From Bacteroidota bacterium (GTDB lineage Bacteria; Bacteroidota; Bacteroidia; NS11-12g; UBA955): a DNA stretch of 64,000 nt. Below, piece by piece: positions 52,195 through 60,803 of this stretch; position 1 is the first letter of the stretch; every line of letters begins with the position of its first letter. The stretch covers positions 23,387 through 87,386 of the forward strand of contig JAQCBH010000010.1 in assembly GCA_027621365.1 (NCBI GenBank), read 5' to 3'. The position numbers were made by a program, and so were the translations under genes. A model generated the notes under the pieces. That model was given only the letters and a program-made list of their open reading frames with translations, was not told the origin of the DNA and searched no databases.

Positions 52195-53847
52195 TTAGAA
52201 GGCCTGAATGATGGCGTAGCTAATGCCCGCAACCAAGGCTGAAATCGGGATAGTGATGATCCAGGCGAAGAGCAAGCTTCGGGTTACACCCCAGCGCACA
52301 GCGCTCAAACGCTTGGTGGCACCTACACCGATAATGGAACCCGTGATGGTGTGGGTTGAGCTCACAGGGATACCCATTTGGGCAGTCATGAAAAGGGTGA
52401 TGGCACCGGCTGTTTCTGCCCCTACACCCTCCAAGGGGGTAACCTTGGTGATGCGTGTTCCCATGGTTTTGACAATTTTCCATCCGCCGGAGAGGGTACC
52501 CAATGCAATAGCCGAATAACAGGCCAGGGGAACCCAGTTGGGCAATTCCTTGAACTCGGAGATGTCACCGTTGGCAATCAAGGCCGCACCAATAATACCC
52601 ATTACTTTCTGAGCATCGCTACCACCGTGACCCAAGCTGAAGGCGGCTGAAGAGAGCAACTGCAAGCGCTTGTACATGTTGGCCATTTTGTTGGCGGTTG
52701 GCACACGAATTTTCTCAACGAAAATGTAGGTCAGGAGGAATATGGCAAATACGGCCATCATGCTGTAGGTCAGGATTCGGTTATCGGCTTTTGCAATGGC
52801 TTTCGACAACTTTTTCTCGATGTTTACATCAAAAGAAGCCTTGAGTTTGTCGCTTTGCTTGCCTCCCAAATCCAACACCACGGCTATTTGATCGGCACAA
52901 GCTTCGTGACCCAGAGAATCGTATTGCTGGATGAGGGGTTTGCAGGCATCAATTCGAGCTTGAACAGCATCCAGTTCAACTTGCTTTGAGGCGTCGTAAA
53001 ACACATCCTTTTTGGCCTTGTCCATTCCAGCAAATTGAGCGACAATGTCTGTCAATTCTTTGTTGCGGTATTCAGAAAGATCGACTCTAGCGGCCATTTC
53101 TTTGGCCACGCCGTCTGCTTCGAGTTCCTTGAAGTCAGCCAACATCGGCTTCAGAGTTTCGTATTTGGCATTGGCCGCTTCGTATTTGGCTTTTACGTTC
53201 TCATCTTCGGGAGACTTGGCTAATTCTTTCTTCAACTTGTCAACCTTCAAGAACTTCATGAGGTTTTCGTCCATTTTCTGGTTCATGAAATAACCGAACA
53301 TGGAATACAAGGCTACAGACGAAACGATGATAATGCCTCCTTTTAAATAAATATTGCGCTGAATGGTGCTCAAGGTAACATACGAGGAGATAACCATACC
53401 CACGAGAGGAGCCAGCACAATGAACATGACGGTTTGAATGGTCTTGTCCATTTCGATGATTTCCCCCAAGGGTACATATCCTTTTGTTATGTAAGCATGG
53501 GCAACCGCTGCTCCAGCAAAACTTCCAATCAAAGCGTGGGATGAGGAACTGGGAATGCCATACCACCAAGTCAGTAAGTTCCAAAAAATAGCAGCGATCA
53601 AACCGGCCAAGATCACTTGCAGGGTCACAAAGTTCTCAAACACTGTTTTGTTGATGGTGTTGGCGACGGCGTGGTCCTTGAAAAGGAAAAAGGCCAGGAA
53701 GTTGAACATGGCCGCCCAGATTACGGCTTGGAAGGGTGTCAATACCTTGGTGCTCACAACAGTCGCGATGGAGTTCGCCGCGTCGTGAAAACCATTGATG
53801 TAATCAAACACCAAGGCCAGAATAATGATAACTACTACGAGTGTCAT
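52195..53847 (-). CDS. Inorganic phosphate transporter, Pit family, with large hydrophilic insert
   Basis: 550 residues, inner membrane. N-terminal GFHDAANSIATVVSTKVL and C-terminal GVPVSS-type (QMGIPVSSTHTITGSIIGVG) repeats are the twin Pit signatures. Between the two membrane halves there is about 170 residues of charged, helical sequence (KVDKLKKELAKSPEDENVKAKYEAANAKYETL...), much longer than the loop of E. coli PitA. It follows the DUF47 gene by 20 bases. Confidence 0.93.
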   Translation of the reverse strand: MTLVVVIIILALVFDYINGFHDAANSIATVVSTKVLTPFQAVIWAAMFNFLAFFLFKDHAVANTINKTVFENFVTLQVILAGLIAAIFWNLLTWWYGIPSSSSHALIGSFAGAAVAHAYITKGYVPLGEIIEMDKTIQTVMFIVLAPLVGMVISSYVTLSTIQRNIYLKGGIIIVSSVALYSMFGYFMNQKMDENLMKFLKVDKLKKELAKSPEDENVKAKYEAANAKYETLKPMLADFKELEADGVAKEMAARVDLSEYRNKELTDIVAQFAGMDKAKKDVFYDASKQVELDAVQARIDACKPLIQQYDSLGHEACADQIAVVLDLGGKQSDKLKASFDVNIEKKLSKAIAKADNRILTYSMMAVFAIFLLTYIFVEKIRVPTANKMANMYKRLQLLSSAAFSLGHGGSDAQKVMGIIGAALIANGDISEFKELPNWVPLACYSAIALGTLSGGWKIVKTMGTRITKVTPLEGVGAETAGAITLFMTAQMGIPVSSTHTITGSIIGVGATKRLSAVRWGVTRSLLFAWIITIPISALVAGISYAIIQAF

Positions 53848-53866
53848 AGACTCTAGTTGTTAGGCC

Positions 53867-54514
53867 TTAGGCGTATTTTACAATGATGGATTCGATGACA
53901 TTGGCTACATCTTCAGCCTTGTCGGTTGCGGTTTCCATCACCATGTAAACTTCGCGCTGAATGATGAGCTTTTTGAAGTCGTCTTCTTTTTCAAACAACT
54001 GCTTGATGCTCATGTCAAATACGTTGTCAGCGTGGTTTTCCAAGCTGTTGACTTTGACCAACGATTCCATGATTTTTTCAGGGCGCTTCAATTCGCGCAA
54101 CTGCATAACCGCTAGACCCAACTCAGCAGAACACTGCTTGATGATCTCAGCCAAGTTTTGAATGCCTTGCTCGTTGGGGTTGATGCCGTGAAACTGCATC
54201 TTCTTGCAAGCAGCGTGGATATAGTCGGCTACATCATCCATGGCCGTAGCCAAGTAGTGAATGTCTTCGCGGTCAAAGGGGGTGATGAAATTTTTACCTA
54301 GTTCCTGAAAGATTTGGTGGGTGGTATTGTCGTTTTTGTGCTCCAGATCTTCTATTTGTTTGCTCAAGGTCAAGCGCTTGGCAGCGTCGCCTTCAAATAC
54401 AAATTCTTCCAACTTGGCACCCATTTCGGTTATGGTGTTGGCGGTTTGCTCAAACAAGCTGTAGAACACCTTGTCTTTGGGCATAAATACGGAGAGTAAA
54501 TTGTTCAGTGCCAT
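53867..54514 (-). CDS. DUF47/PhoU-like partner of the Pit transporter
   Basis: 215 residues from ATG 54514 (MALNNLLSVFMPKDKVFY). Helical, with KQIEDLEHKNDNTTHQIFQEL and LGKNFITPFDREDIHYLATAMDDVADYIH, the signature of the DUF47 (PitA accessory) family related to PhoU. It is the upstream gene of the pit operon and probably regulates transport. A near-match -7 box (AATCTTTG) lies six bases upstream. Confidence 0.92.
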   Translation of the reverse strand: MALNNLLSVFMPKDKVFYSLFEQTANTITEMGAKLEEFVFEGDAAKRLTLSKQIEDLEHKNDNTTHQIFQELGKNFITPFDREDIHYLATAMDDVADYIHAACKKMQFHGINPNEQGIQNLAEIIKQCSAELGLAVMQLRELKRPEKIMESLVKVNSLENHADNVFDMSIKQLFEKEDDFKKLIIQREVYMVMETATDKAEDVANVIESIIVKYA

Positions 54515-54674
54515 TTTATTCAAAGATTATGGGGCAAATCTAGGTTTTGCATAGGGGCTATTTTTTTATGTAACGCTGAATTAACACAAACATAATATTG
54601 GGATTTTAACATCATAAACCGGATTTATCCGTCTGCAAACGGCTGTTGAAAGCCGATTGATTCATACTTGTGGC

Positions 54675-54977
54675 ATGACACAAGCACTTGCCTGGCCGGT
54701 GTTGACGCACCCGGCTGAACACACTCTCATGAGCCATTTGGTCTCCATTCGGACCGCGTTGGTTCAGCTCAATCGAAATCTAGAAGAAGGTGAAGCAGGC
54801 CTAGAGGCCTGGAAACAAACACAGCGAACTTGGACCCAATGTTTGAGAGCCCAAAGTCAATGGAACGCCGCCTACCGAGAGGCGCAATTGGAAGAAAAAG
54901 TCTACCGGAGATTTGCCCAAGAATTGGATGCTCTCGCGGCTCGACTCCTATGCTTGATGCAAGCCTTTAACGGCTGA
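54675..54977 (+). CDS. Hypothetical protein of 100 residues
   Basis: 100 residues from ATG 54675. Helical, with many Gln, Trp and Glu residues (EGEAGLEAWKQTQRTWTQCL) and no recognised domain. It fills most of the gap between pit-DUF47 and carB and overlaps the carB stop by 11 bases. No strong promoter box is visible. It may be a real small gene; evidence is coding-like composition only. Confidence 0.5.
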   Translation: MTQALAWPVLTHPAEHTLMSHLVSIRTALVQLNRNLEEGEAGLEAWKQTQRTWTQCLRAQSQWNAAYREAQLEEKVYRRFAQELDALAARLLCLMQAFNG

Positions 54978-57789
54978 GGTACATGCTTTTTTCCTTCTGT
55001 AACTCGCGGAATACGGGGTCTTTCAAGTCTTTGATGAACAAGATCGATTCTCCGGTACTCTTCATCTCAGGACCGAGTTCGCGATTGACATTGGGGAATT
55101 TGTTGAAGCTGAATACCGGTTGCTTAATGGCGTAACCTGCTGGGCGAGCAGGAATGCTAAAGTCTTTCACTTTGGCGGCCCCTAGCATCACTTTGGTGGC
55201 CATGTTGACATAAGGAACATCATAAGCCTTGCAGATAAAGGGCACGGTGCGCGAAGCTCGAGGGTTGGCCTCGATGACATACACTTTCTCATTCTTGACG
55301 GCGAACTGAATGTTCAATAAACCTTTGATATTCAAGGTTTTTGCCAACTTGGCCGTGTACTCGGCCATCTGGTTTTGTACGTTTTCGCTCAAGCTGAACG
55401 GGGGCAAAACGGCGCTGCTATCACCTGAGTGAATACCCGCAGGTTCGATGTGTTCCATCATGCCTATGATGTGCACGTCTTCTCCATCACTGATGCTATC
55501 AGACTCAGCCTCTTCGGCGCGGTCCAAGAAGTGGTCAATCAATACGCGGTTTCCAGGAAGGTCCCCTAGCAATTTCACTACGGCTCGTTCGAGCTCCTCG
55601 TCGTTGATCACGATGACCATGCCTTGACCACCCAGCACGTAAGAAGGGCGCACCAAAACGGGATAACCCACTTGGTTGGCAATGGTGATGGCCTCTTCGG
55701 CATCGAGAGCCACTCCGTATTTGGGATAGGGAATGTCCAATTCGGCCAATAGGTCAGAGAAGCGACCGCGGTCTTCGGCAATGTCCATATCATCGAAGCT
55801 GGTGCCGATGATGTTGATGCCGCGCTTGTGGAGTTCTTCAGAGAGTTTCAAGGCCGTTTGCCCTCCCAATTGAACGATGACACCTTCTGGTTTTTCGTGC
55901 TCGATCAGCTCCCACAAATGCTCCCAATAAATGGGTTCGAAGTAGAGCTTATCGGCCATGTCAAAATCTGTACTAACGGTTTCGGGATTGCAGTTGATCA
56001 TCACTGCCTCATAACCTGCCTCTCGGGCCGCCAAAATGCCGTGAACGCAACTGTAATCAAACTCTATGCCTTGACCAATGCGGTTGGGTCCGCTTCCCAA
56101 GACAAAGATTTTCTTTTTGTCGCTGACAACGCTCTCGTTTTCTCCATCAAAGGTTGAGTAGAAGTAATTGGTGGGAGAGGGGAACTCAGCTGAACAGGTA
56201 TCGACCATCTTGTAGACGCGTCGAATGTTCATTTTGGTTCGGCACTGAAACACATCTTCTTCAGTCGTATTTCCTCCCATCAAGTAGGCGATTTGAATGT
56301 CACTAAACCCTTTTTCTTTGGCGACCTTCATCAAAGCAGCAGGAATGTTGTTGGGGGTATAGCGGCGAACTTCGTTCTCGGTTTTAACCAAATCGGCGAT
56401 TTGCTCCAAGAACCAGCGGTCAATCTGCGTAATCTTTTGAACGCTGCTGATGGGTACACCCAAGGCCAAAGCGTCTTTGACTTGGAAAATGCGGTTCCAG
56501 GAGGCGTATTCCATGCCGTGCACCAATTCTTCCAAGTTGCGAGAAACCTTTCCGTCTGCGCCCAGACCGTGACGGCCAATTTCCAAACTCTGACAGGCTT
56601 TCTGCAAAGCTTCTTGGAAGGAGCGGCCAATGGCCATTACCTCACCTACACTCTTCATTTGGAAGCCCAATCGGCGATCAGCGCCGTGGAACTTGTCAAA
56701 GTTGAATCGCGGAATCTTGACGATGACATAGTCCAAAGAAGGCTCAAAGAAGGCCGAGGTAGTCTTGGTAACAGGGTTTTTCAACTCATCCAAGTAGTAA
56801 CCGATGGCCAATTTGGCAGCGATCTTAGCAATGGGGTAACCGGTTGCTTTTGAGGCCAAGGCGCTGGAGCGGCTTACTCGTGGGTTGATTTCAATGGCTA
56901 TGATCTCTTCGGTGTCGGGGCTAACAGCAAATTGAACGTTGCATCCGCCGGCGAATACACCCATAGAACGCATCATTTTGAAGGCCATGTCGCGCATGCG
57001 CTGGAAGGCCACATCGCTCAAGGTCATCGCAGGGGCAACAGTGATCGAGTCACCGGTGTGGATGCCCATGGGGTCGAAGTTCTCGATGGTACAGATGACG
57101 GCGATGTCGTCTTTGCTATCGCGAAGCAACTCAAACTCGTACTCTTTCCAGCCTAGAACAGCCTGCTCAACCAACACCTCATGCACGGGACTGGCTTCCA
57201 AACCACGCTGCAAGGCCCGGTCGAACTCTTCTTTTTTGAACACAATTGCACCCCCGGTGCCGCCCAAGGTATAACTGGGTCGAATGACCAAGGGGAAGCC
57301 GATTCGCTGGGCAATTTCTTTGCCTTCCAAAAAGCTGTTGGCAATTTGGCTGGTGGCTACGCCCACTCCCAGTTCGCCCATGAGTTGGCGAAACTTCTCG
57401 CGATCTTCCATTTTGTCAATGGCGGGAATGTTGACACCGATGATGCGAACATTGTACTTTTCCCAAATGCCCACTTCATCGGCTTCTTTGGCCAAGTTCA
57501 AGGCAGTTTGACCACCCATGGTGGGCAATACCGCATCGATGCTCGGTTGTTCGATCAGGATTTGCTCAATCGTTTCAACGGTGAGGGGCAACAAGTAGAC
57601 GTGATCAGCATTGATCTTATCGGTCATGATGGTTGCGGGGTTGCTGTTTACCAGCGAAACCGTGATTCCCTCTTCGCGAAGGCTTCGTGCGGCTTGAGAC
57701 CCTGAATAATCAAATTCACAGGCTTGACCAATGATGATCGGTCCAGAACCGATGATGAGAACGTGTTTGATTGAAGTGTCCTTGGGCAT
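54967..57789 (-). CDS. carB: Carbamoyl-phosphate synthase large subunit lacking the regulatory domain
   Basis: 940 residues from ATG 57789 (MPKDTSIKHVLIIGSGP). Two ATP-grasp halves: VIRPSYTLGGTGGAIV in the first and VRPSYVLGGQGMVIV in the second, with GGQTALNLA and GGQTALKLS. It produces carbamoyl phosphate for pyrimidines and arginine. It stops right after GPEMKSTGESILFIKDL, where E. coli CarB enters its allosteric MGS-like domain of about 140 residues; that domain is missing, so UMP or ornithine control of this form cannot be in that domain. carA is not in the window. A TAACTTTG box lies at 57805-57812. Confidence 0.95.
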   Translation of the reverse strand: MPKDTSIKHVLIIGSGPIIIGQACEFDYSGSQAARSLREEGITVSLVNSNPATIMTDKINADHVYLLPLTVETIEQILIEQPSIDAVLPTMGGQTALNLAKEADEVGIWEKYNVRIIGVNIPAIDKMEDREKFRQLMGELGVGVATSQIANSFLEGKEIAQRIGFPLVIRPSYTLGGTGGAIVFKKEEFDRALQRGLEASPVHEVLVEQAVLGWKEYEFELLRDSKDDIAVICTIENFDPMGIHTGDSITVAPAMTLSDVAFQRMRDMAFKMMRSMGVFAGGCNVQFAVSPDTEEIIAIEINPRVSRSSALASKATGYPIAKIAAKLAIGYYLDELKNPVTKTTSAFFEPSLDYVIVKIPRFNFDKFHGADRRLGFQMKSVGEVMAIGRSFQEALQKACQSLEIGRHGLGADGKVSRNLEELVHGMEYASWNRIFQVKDALALGVPISSVQKITQIDRWFLEQIADLVKTENEVRRYTPNNIPAALMKVAKEKGFSDIQIAYLMGGNTTEEDVFQCRTKMNIRRVYKMVDTCSAEFPSPTNYFYSTFDGENESVVSDKKKIFVLGSGPNRIGQGIEFDYSCVHGILAAREAGYEAVMINCNPETVSTDFDMADKLYFEPIYWEHLWELIEHEKPEGVIVQLGGQTALKLSEELHKRGINIIGTSFDDMDIAEDRGRFSDLLAELDIPYPKYGVALDAEEAITIANQVGYPVLVRPSYVLGGQGMVIVINDEELERAVVKLLGDLPGNRVLIDHFLDRAEEAESDSISDGEDVHIIGMMEHIEPAGIHSGDSSAVLPPFSLSENVQNQMAEYTAKLAKTLNIKGLLNIQFAVKNEKVYVIEANPRASRTVPFICKAYDVPYVNMATKVMLGAAKVKDFSIPARPAGYAIKQPVFSFNKFPNVNRELGPEMKSTGESILFIKDLKDPVFRELQKEKSMYLSR

Positions 57790-57804
57790 AGTCCAAAAAT
57801 TAGG

Positions 57805-57812
57805 CAAAGTTA
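57805..57812 (-). promoter_or_regulatory. -7 element for carB
   Basis: TAACTTTG on the minus strand, 15 bases before the carB ATG. Confidence 0.6.
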
Positions 57813-57846
57813 GCCACCAAGGGTTGCCAAAGCGAACAGTGTGAAT

Positions 57847-57885
57847 AAATACCCGGACGTATTTCCACAGAATTTGCGGCAATTC
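57847..57885. promoter_or_regulatory. Two inverted repeats in the carB-rbfA intergenic region
   Basis: AAATAC-CCGGAC-GTATTT (57847-57864) and GAATT-TGCGGC-AATTC (57870-57885), both with a six-base spacer. They could be regulator-binding sites; no regulator is identified. Confidence 0.35.
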
Positions 57886-57929
57886 GGGCGCAGAAAGGCT
57901 CCAAACTCCCCACAGCCGAGGGCTTGTGC

Positions 57930-57937
57930 TATCTTTG
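57930..57937 (+). promoter_or_regulatory. -7 element for rbfA
   Basis: TATCTTTG, four bases before ATG 57942. Confidence 0.65.
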
Positions 57938-57941
57938 CTCT

Positions 57942-58301
57942 ATGGGACTGAGACAAGACAAATTTGGCAAACAGGTTTTACGTGACCTTTCAGAGCTTCT
58001 GAATTTGCACCGCGCCGAGTGGTTGGGCTCAGCATTCGTGACCATCAGCGATGTGCAAGTCAGCCCAGATCTGGGACTTGTGAAGGTCTATGTGAGTCTC
58101 TACAACAATCCAAATCGTCAAGCGATCATGGATAGCTTGGAGGAAAACAACAAAGAAATTCGCCACGAATTGGCCCGTCGCATTCGCAACAACGTCAAGA
58201 AAATACCCGAAATTCGGTTCTACGAAGACAACAGTTTGGATTACGCAGCCAAGATGGATGAGGTTTTTGCCCGCATCAAGCGTGACGAAACTGGCGAATA
58301 A
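57942..58301 (+). CDS. rbfA: Ribosome-binding factor A
   Basis: 119 residues from ATG 57942. Assists maturation of the 16S rRNA 5' end in the 30S subunit. KFGKQVLRDLSELL, the central FVTISDVQVSPDLGLVKVYVSLYN and ELARRIRNNVKKIPEIRFYEDNSLDYAAKMDEVF match the KH-like RbfA fold. Co-transcribed with the permease gene six bases on. Confidence 0.95.
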   Translation: MGLRQDKFGKQVLRDLSELLNLHRAEWLGSAFVTISDVQVSPDLGLVKVYVSLYNNPNRQAIMDSLEENNKEIRHELARRIRNNVKKIPEIRFYEDNSLDYAAKMDEVFARIKRDETGE

Positions 58302-58307
58302 CAGCCT

Positions 58308-59495
58308 ATGCGATTTGTTTGGACCCTAGCTTGGAAGTACTTCTTTTCCAAACGCAACCCCACGGCGGTCAATTGGATCAGCGGCATTGCCTTGGTGGGT
58401 TACGGCATAGGGTCGGCAGCGCTACTGATTTTACTCAGTGCCTTGAACGGTTTTGAAACCATCATTTTCGACGGATACGAAAAGAGCGATCCGGCTTACC
58501 GAATCATGCCCCTTCAAGGGAAAACCTTTGAACTATCATCGGCCGATTCGTTGACATTGGCCACTTGGCCTGGGGTATGGAGCGGAGGTCCTGTTTCTTA
58601 TGACAAGGGCATTCTTCAGCACGATCAGGGTGAAACAGTCGTGGAAGTTTTTGGAATGAGTGCAGGTGCATTGTCTTGCATTCAGTTGGATAGTTTGTTG
58701 GTGGCTGGTGAGAATCGCTTGAAAGGAAATAGCATGGCCGCGAGTATGGCTGCTGCTCTTTCCTACCGCATCAACCTAGGAGCCGGCAGCGGTTATTTGA
58801 CCCTGATGGCGCCTGATCCAGAGAGTGTTTCGCTCACCCAAACCCAATTGATCATGGAGCCCATTCGGGCCACAGCTTTGTTAGCGCTGGAGCAAGACGG
58901 GCAGTCGCAAAGGGTGTACGTCACCTACTCCTTGGCTCAAGATCTGTTTGTTCATGAGGGCGCTTGTACCCAATGGTTTCTAAACGGTCAGCCCGACCGC
59001 GGGGACTTGGAATCTTGGTTGAAGCAAAGGGGTTTGAAACTGGAGGATAGGCACGAGCAGCATGCCTCTTTGTACCGAATGTTCAATACAGAGAAATGGG
59101 TAGCCTTTGCCTTGTTCGCATTTGTATTGTTGCTGATTTCATTCAACCTCTTGGGTTCCTTGAGTATGTTGGTGCTGGCCAAAGCCCAGGACATGCGCTA
59201 TTTGGAAGCAGCAGGGATGAACAAGAATCTTCGTTCATTTTGGGTTTTTGCCGAGTCTTTGCTCATCGGATTGGTAGGTTCTGTTTCGGGTTTGCTCTTG
59301 GGATGGATCTTGGTAGAGGCCCAAGTGCGGTATGCTTTCATCAAAACCCAGGGCACCTATTCTTTGGCCTACCCCGTGGAGTTTAGGCCAGAGAACATGT
59401 TGCTCATTTTGGGACTAGCCTTGGTGCTGGCCTTGTTGAGCGCTATTGTGCCCGCTTTGATCTCGTCTCGAAGCCGGTGGTCATCCAAGCCTTAG
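58308..59495 (+). CDS. LolC/LolE-like ABC transporter permease (FtsX family)
   Basis: 395 residues with four membrane segments: one at residues 20-48 (ISGIALVGYGIGSAALLILLSAL), a periplasmic domain of about 210 residues, then three C-terminal segments (residues about 265-395). This arrangement is that of the FtsX/LolCE family, which extracts lipoproteins from the inner membrane together with LolD. No ATPase gene is adjacent. Strong terminator follows. Confidence 0.88.
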   Translation: MRFVWTLAWKYFFSKRNPTAVNWISGIALVGYGIGSAALLILLSALNGFETIIFDGYEKSDPAYRIMPLQGKTFELSSADSLTLATWPGVWSGGPVSYDKGILQHDQGETVVEVFGMSAGALSCIQLDSLLVAGENRLKGNSMAASMAAALSYRINLGAGSGYLTLMAPDPESVSLTQTQLIMEPIRATALLALEQDGQSQRVYVTYSLAQDLFVHEGACTQWFLNGQPDRGDLESWLKQRGLKLEDRHEQHASLYRMFNTEKWVAFALFAFVLLLISFNLLGSLSMLVLAKAQDMRYLEAAGMNKNLRSFWVFAESLLIGLVGSVSGLLLGWILVEAQVRYAFIKTQGTYSLAYPVEFRPENMLLILGLALVLALLSAIVPALISSRSRWSSKP

Positions 59496-59500
59496 ATAAC

Positions 59501-59530
59501 AAAAAGGTCGGCTATGGGCCGACCTTTTTT
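59501..59530. terminator. Strong bidirectional terminator after the permease gene
   Basis: Perfect 12-bp stem AAAAAGGTCGGC / GCCGACCTTTTT with a five-base loop, shared by the permease gene and the convergent DUF6952 gene. Confidence 0.88.
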
Positions 59531-59547
59531 CATGCTTGTAATGGGAT

Positions 59548-59805
59548 TTACTTGTCAATGCTGCCTAGCACGCGCTTCATGAAATCGGAAGCGGCTGTAC
59601 GGACATCGGTCTTGCCTTCGCTGTCTCGCACGATATTGATGACCTCAATGGCCCCAAGGGAGTTGGAGATGAGTTCTCCAATGACTTCAAGTTCCTCGTC
59701 TTTGAGGCCTCGGGCCTCGCTCAAGGATTCCAAGACTTCGACGGTTTCCAGCAAGTAGTCCTCGTCGAAGTTCTCGGCCAAATGTTTAATGATGGGCAAT
59801 TTCAT
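59548..59805 (-). CDS. Small conserved protein of unknown function (DUF6952-like)
   Basis: 85 residues, helical and acidic (NFDEDYLLETVEVLESL, KDEELEVIGELISNSLGAIEV). In Bacteroidota proteins of this type lie just downstream of peroxiredoxin and thioredoxin genes, as here; the family is listed as DUF6952 to my recollection. It overlaps the thioredoxin stop by 20 bases. Role unknown, perhaps redox-linked by context. Confidence 0.75.
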   Translation of the reverse strand: MKLPIIKHLAENFDEDYLLETVEVLESLSEARGLKDEELEVIGELISNSLGAIEVINIVRDSEGKTDVRTAASDFMKRVLGSIDK

Positions 59806-60097
59806 TGACCAATTCTTCTAGGTTCTCCGTGCGGTTGGTTTGGACTTGCTTGACCAAAGTACCGTTGTGGAAAGCAGCGAAAGTGGGCAAGTTGCTGACA
59901 TCAGCAAACTTGCGTGATTCAGGATAGCGCTCGGCGTCGACATAAACGAACTCAACTCCTTCTGTCTCAGCGTCAAAACGCTTGAACTTGGGTTTCATGA
60001 GCCGGCAATTGCCGCACCAGCCTGCTCCGTACTGAACCAAAACTTTGGGGTTTTGGCTCAGTACGTCCTGAAGGTTATCAGCAGACAGTTCAATCAT
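59786..60097 (-). CDS. Thioredoxin family protein
   Basis: 103 residues. The redox motif WCGNC (Cys28, Cys31) is in GAGWCGNCRLMKPKF, and NLPTFAAFHNG supplies the cis-proline. It probably reduces the adjacent peroxiredoxin. The CGNC dipeptide differs from the CGPC of classical thioredoxin. The start lies two bases after the peroxiredoxin stop, and the end overlaps the next gene. Confidence 0.93.
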   Translation of the reverse strand: MIELSADNLQDVLSQNPKVLVQYGAGWCGNCRLMKPKFKRFDAETEGVEFVYVDAERYPESRKFADVSNLPTFAAFHNGTLVKQVQTNRTENLEELVNEIAHH

Positions 60098-60098
60098 C

Positions 60099-60728
60099 TT
60101 AGTGCTTGCTTAAGTAATCAGCAACGCCGTCACGAGTAGCTGACATGGCGTCTTTTCCTTCTTCCCAGTTGGCAGGGCAAACCTCACCGTGTTTTTGCAG
60201 GTGGGTCATGGCATCGATCAAGCGAAGGAATTCATTGACGTTTCGGCCCAAGGGCATGTGGTTGATAGACTCGTGGAATACGGTTCCGGTCTCGTCCAAC
60301 AAATAGGTTGCACGGTAGGTTACGTTGTCACCTTTTACCGTGTAATCTTCTTCTGTGCCTTCGTAAACGATATCCAAGATATCCAGGGCTTCAGCCAATT
60401 CGCGAGTGGTATCTGCCAACAAGGGGTAGCTTACACCTTCGATACCGCCGTTGTCTTTGCTGGTATTCAACCAAGCGAAGTGAACTTCAGCAGTATCGCA
60501 GCTTGCTCCTACTACCAAGGTATTGCGCTTTTCGAATTCAGCCTTGGCTTCTTCGAATGCGTGCAATTCTGTGGGGCAAACAAAGGTGAAGTCTTTGGGA
60601 TACCAGAACAAAACGACTTTCTTGTTCTTTTGGGTAGCCTCTTCGAAAATGTTCAATTTGAATGTGTCGCCCATTTCGCTCATGGCGTTAACGGCGATGT
60701 TTGGGAATTTCTTACCTACGTAACTCAT
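60099..60728 (-). CDS. Typical 2-Cys peroxiredoxin
   Basis: 209 residues. Reduces hydrogen peroxide and organic peroxides. Peroxidatic Cys51 is in DFTFVCPTE and the resolving Cys184 in GEVCPANW near the C-terminus. Divergent from oxyR, first gene of a peroxide-defence operon with thioredoxin and the small protein. Promoter TAATTTTG ten bases upstream. Confidence 0.95.
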   Translation of the reverse strand: MSYVGKKFPNIAVNAMSEMGDTFKLNIFEEATQKNKKVVLFWYPKDFTFVCPTELHAFEEAKAEFEKRNTLVVGASCDTAEVHFAWLNTSKDNGGIEGVSYPLLADTTRELAEALDILDIVYEGTEEDYTVKGDNVTYRATYLLDETGTVFHESINHMPLGRNVNEFLRLIDAMTHLQKHGEVCPANWEEGKDAMSATRDGVADYLSKH

Positions 60729-60738
60729 AATGATACAA

Positions 60739-60746
60739 CAAAATTA
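60739..60746 (-). promoter_or_regulatory. -7 element for the peroxiredoxin operon
   Basis: TAATTTTG on the minus strand, ten bases before ATG 60728. Confidence 0.6.
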
Positions 60747-60781
60747 ATCTGGGCTTGTTTATAAGAAAAATCAATAAGATT

Positions 60782-60789
60782 TATGTTTG
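60782..60789 (+). promoter_or_regulatory. -7 element for oxyR
   Basis: TATGTTTG, 14 bases before ATG 60804, inside the 75-base oxyR/peroxiredoxin intergenic region. Confidence 0.55.
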
Positions 60790-60803
60790 CATAAGTAAAA
60801 GTT

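Noticed and set aside
60761..60795. ATAAG direct repeats as an OxyR operator in the oxyR-peroxiredoxin gap
   Set aside because: Three ATAAG words are present but spacings (13 and 17) are irregular and the region is AT-rich; not distinctive enough.
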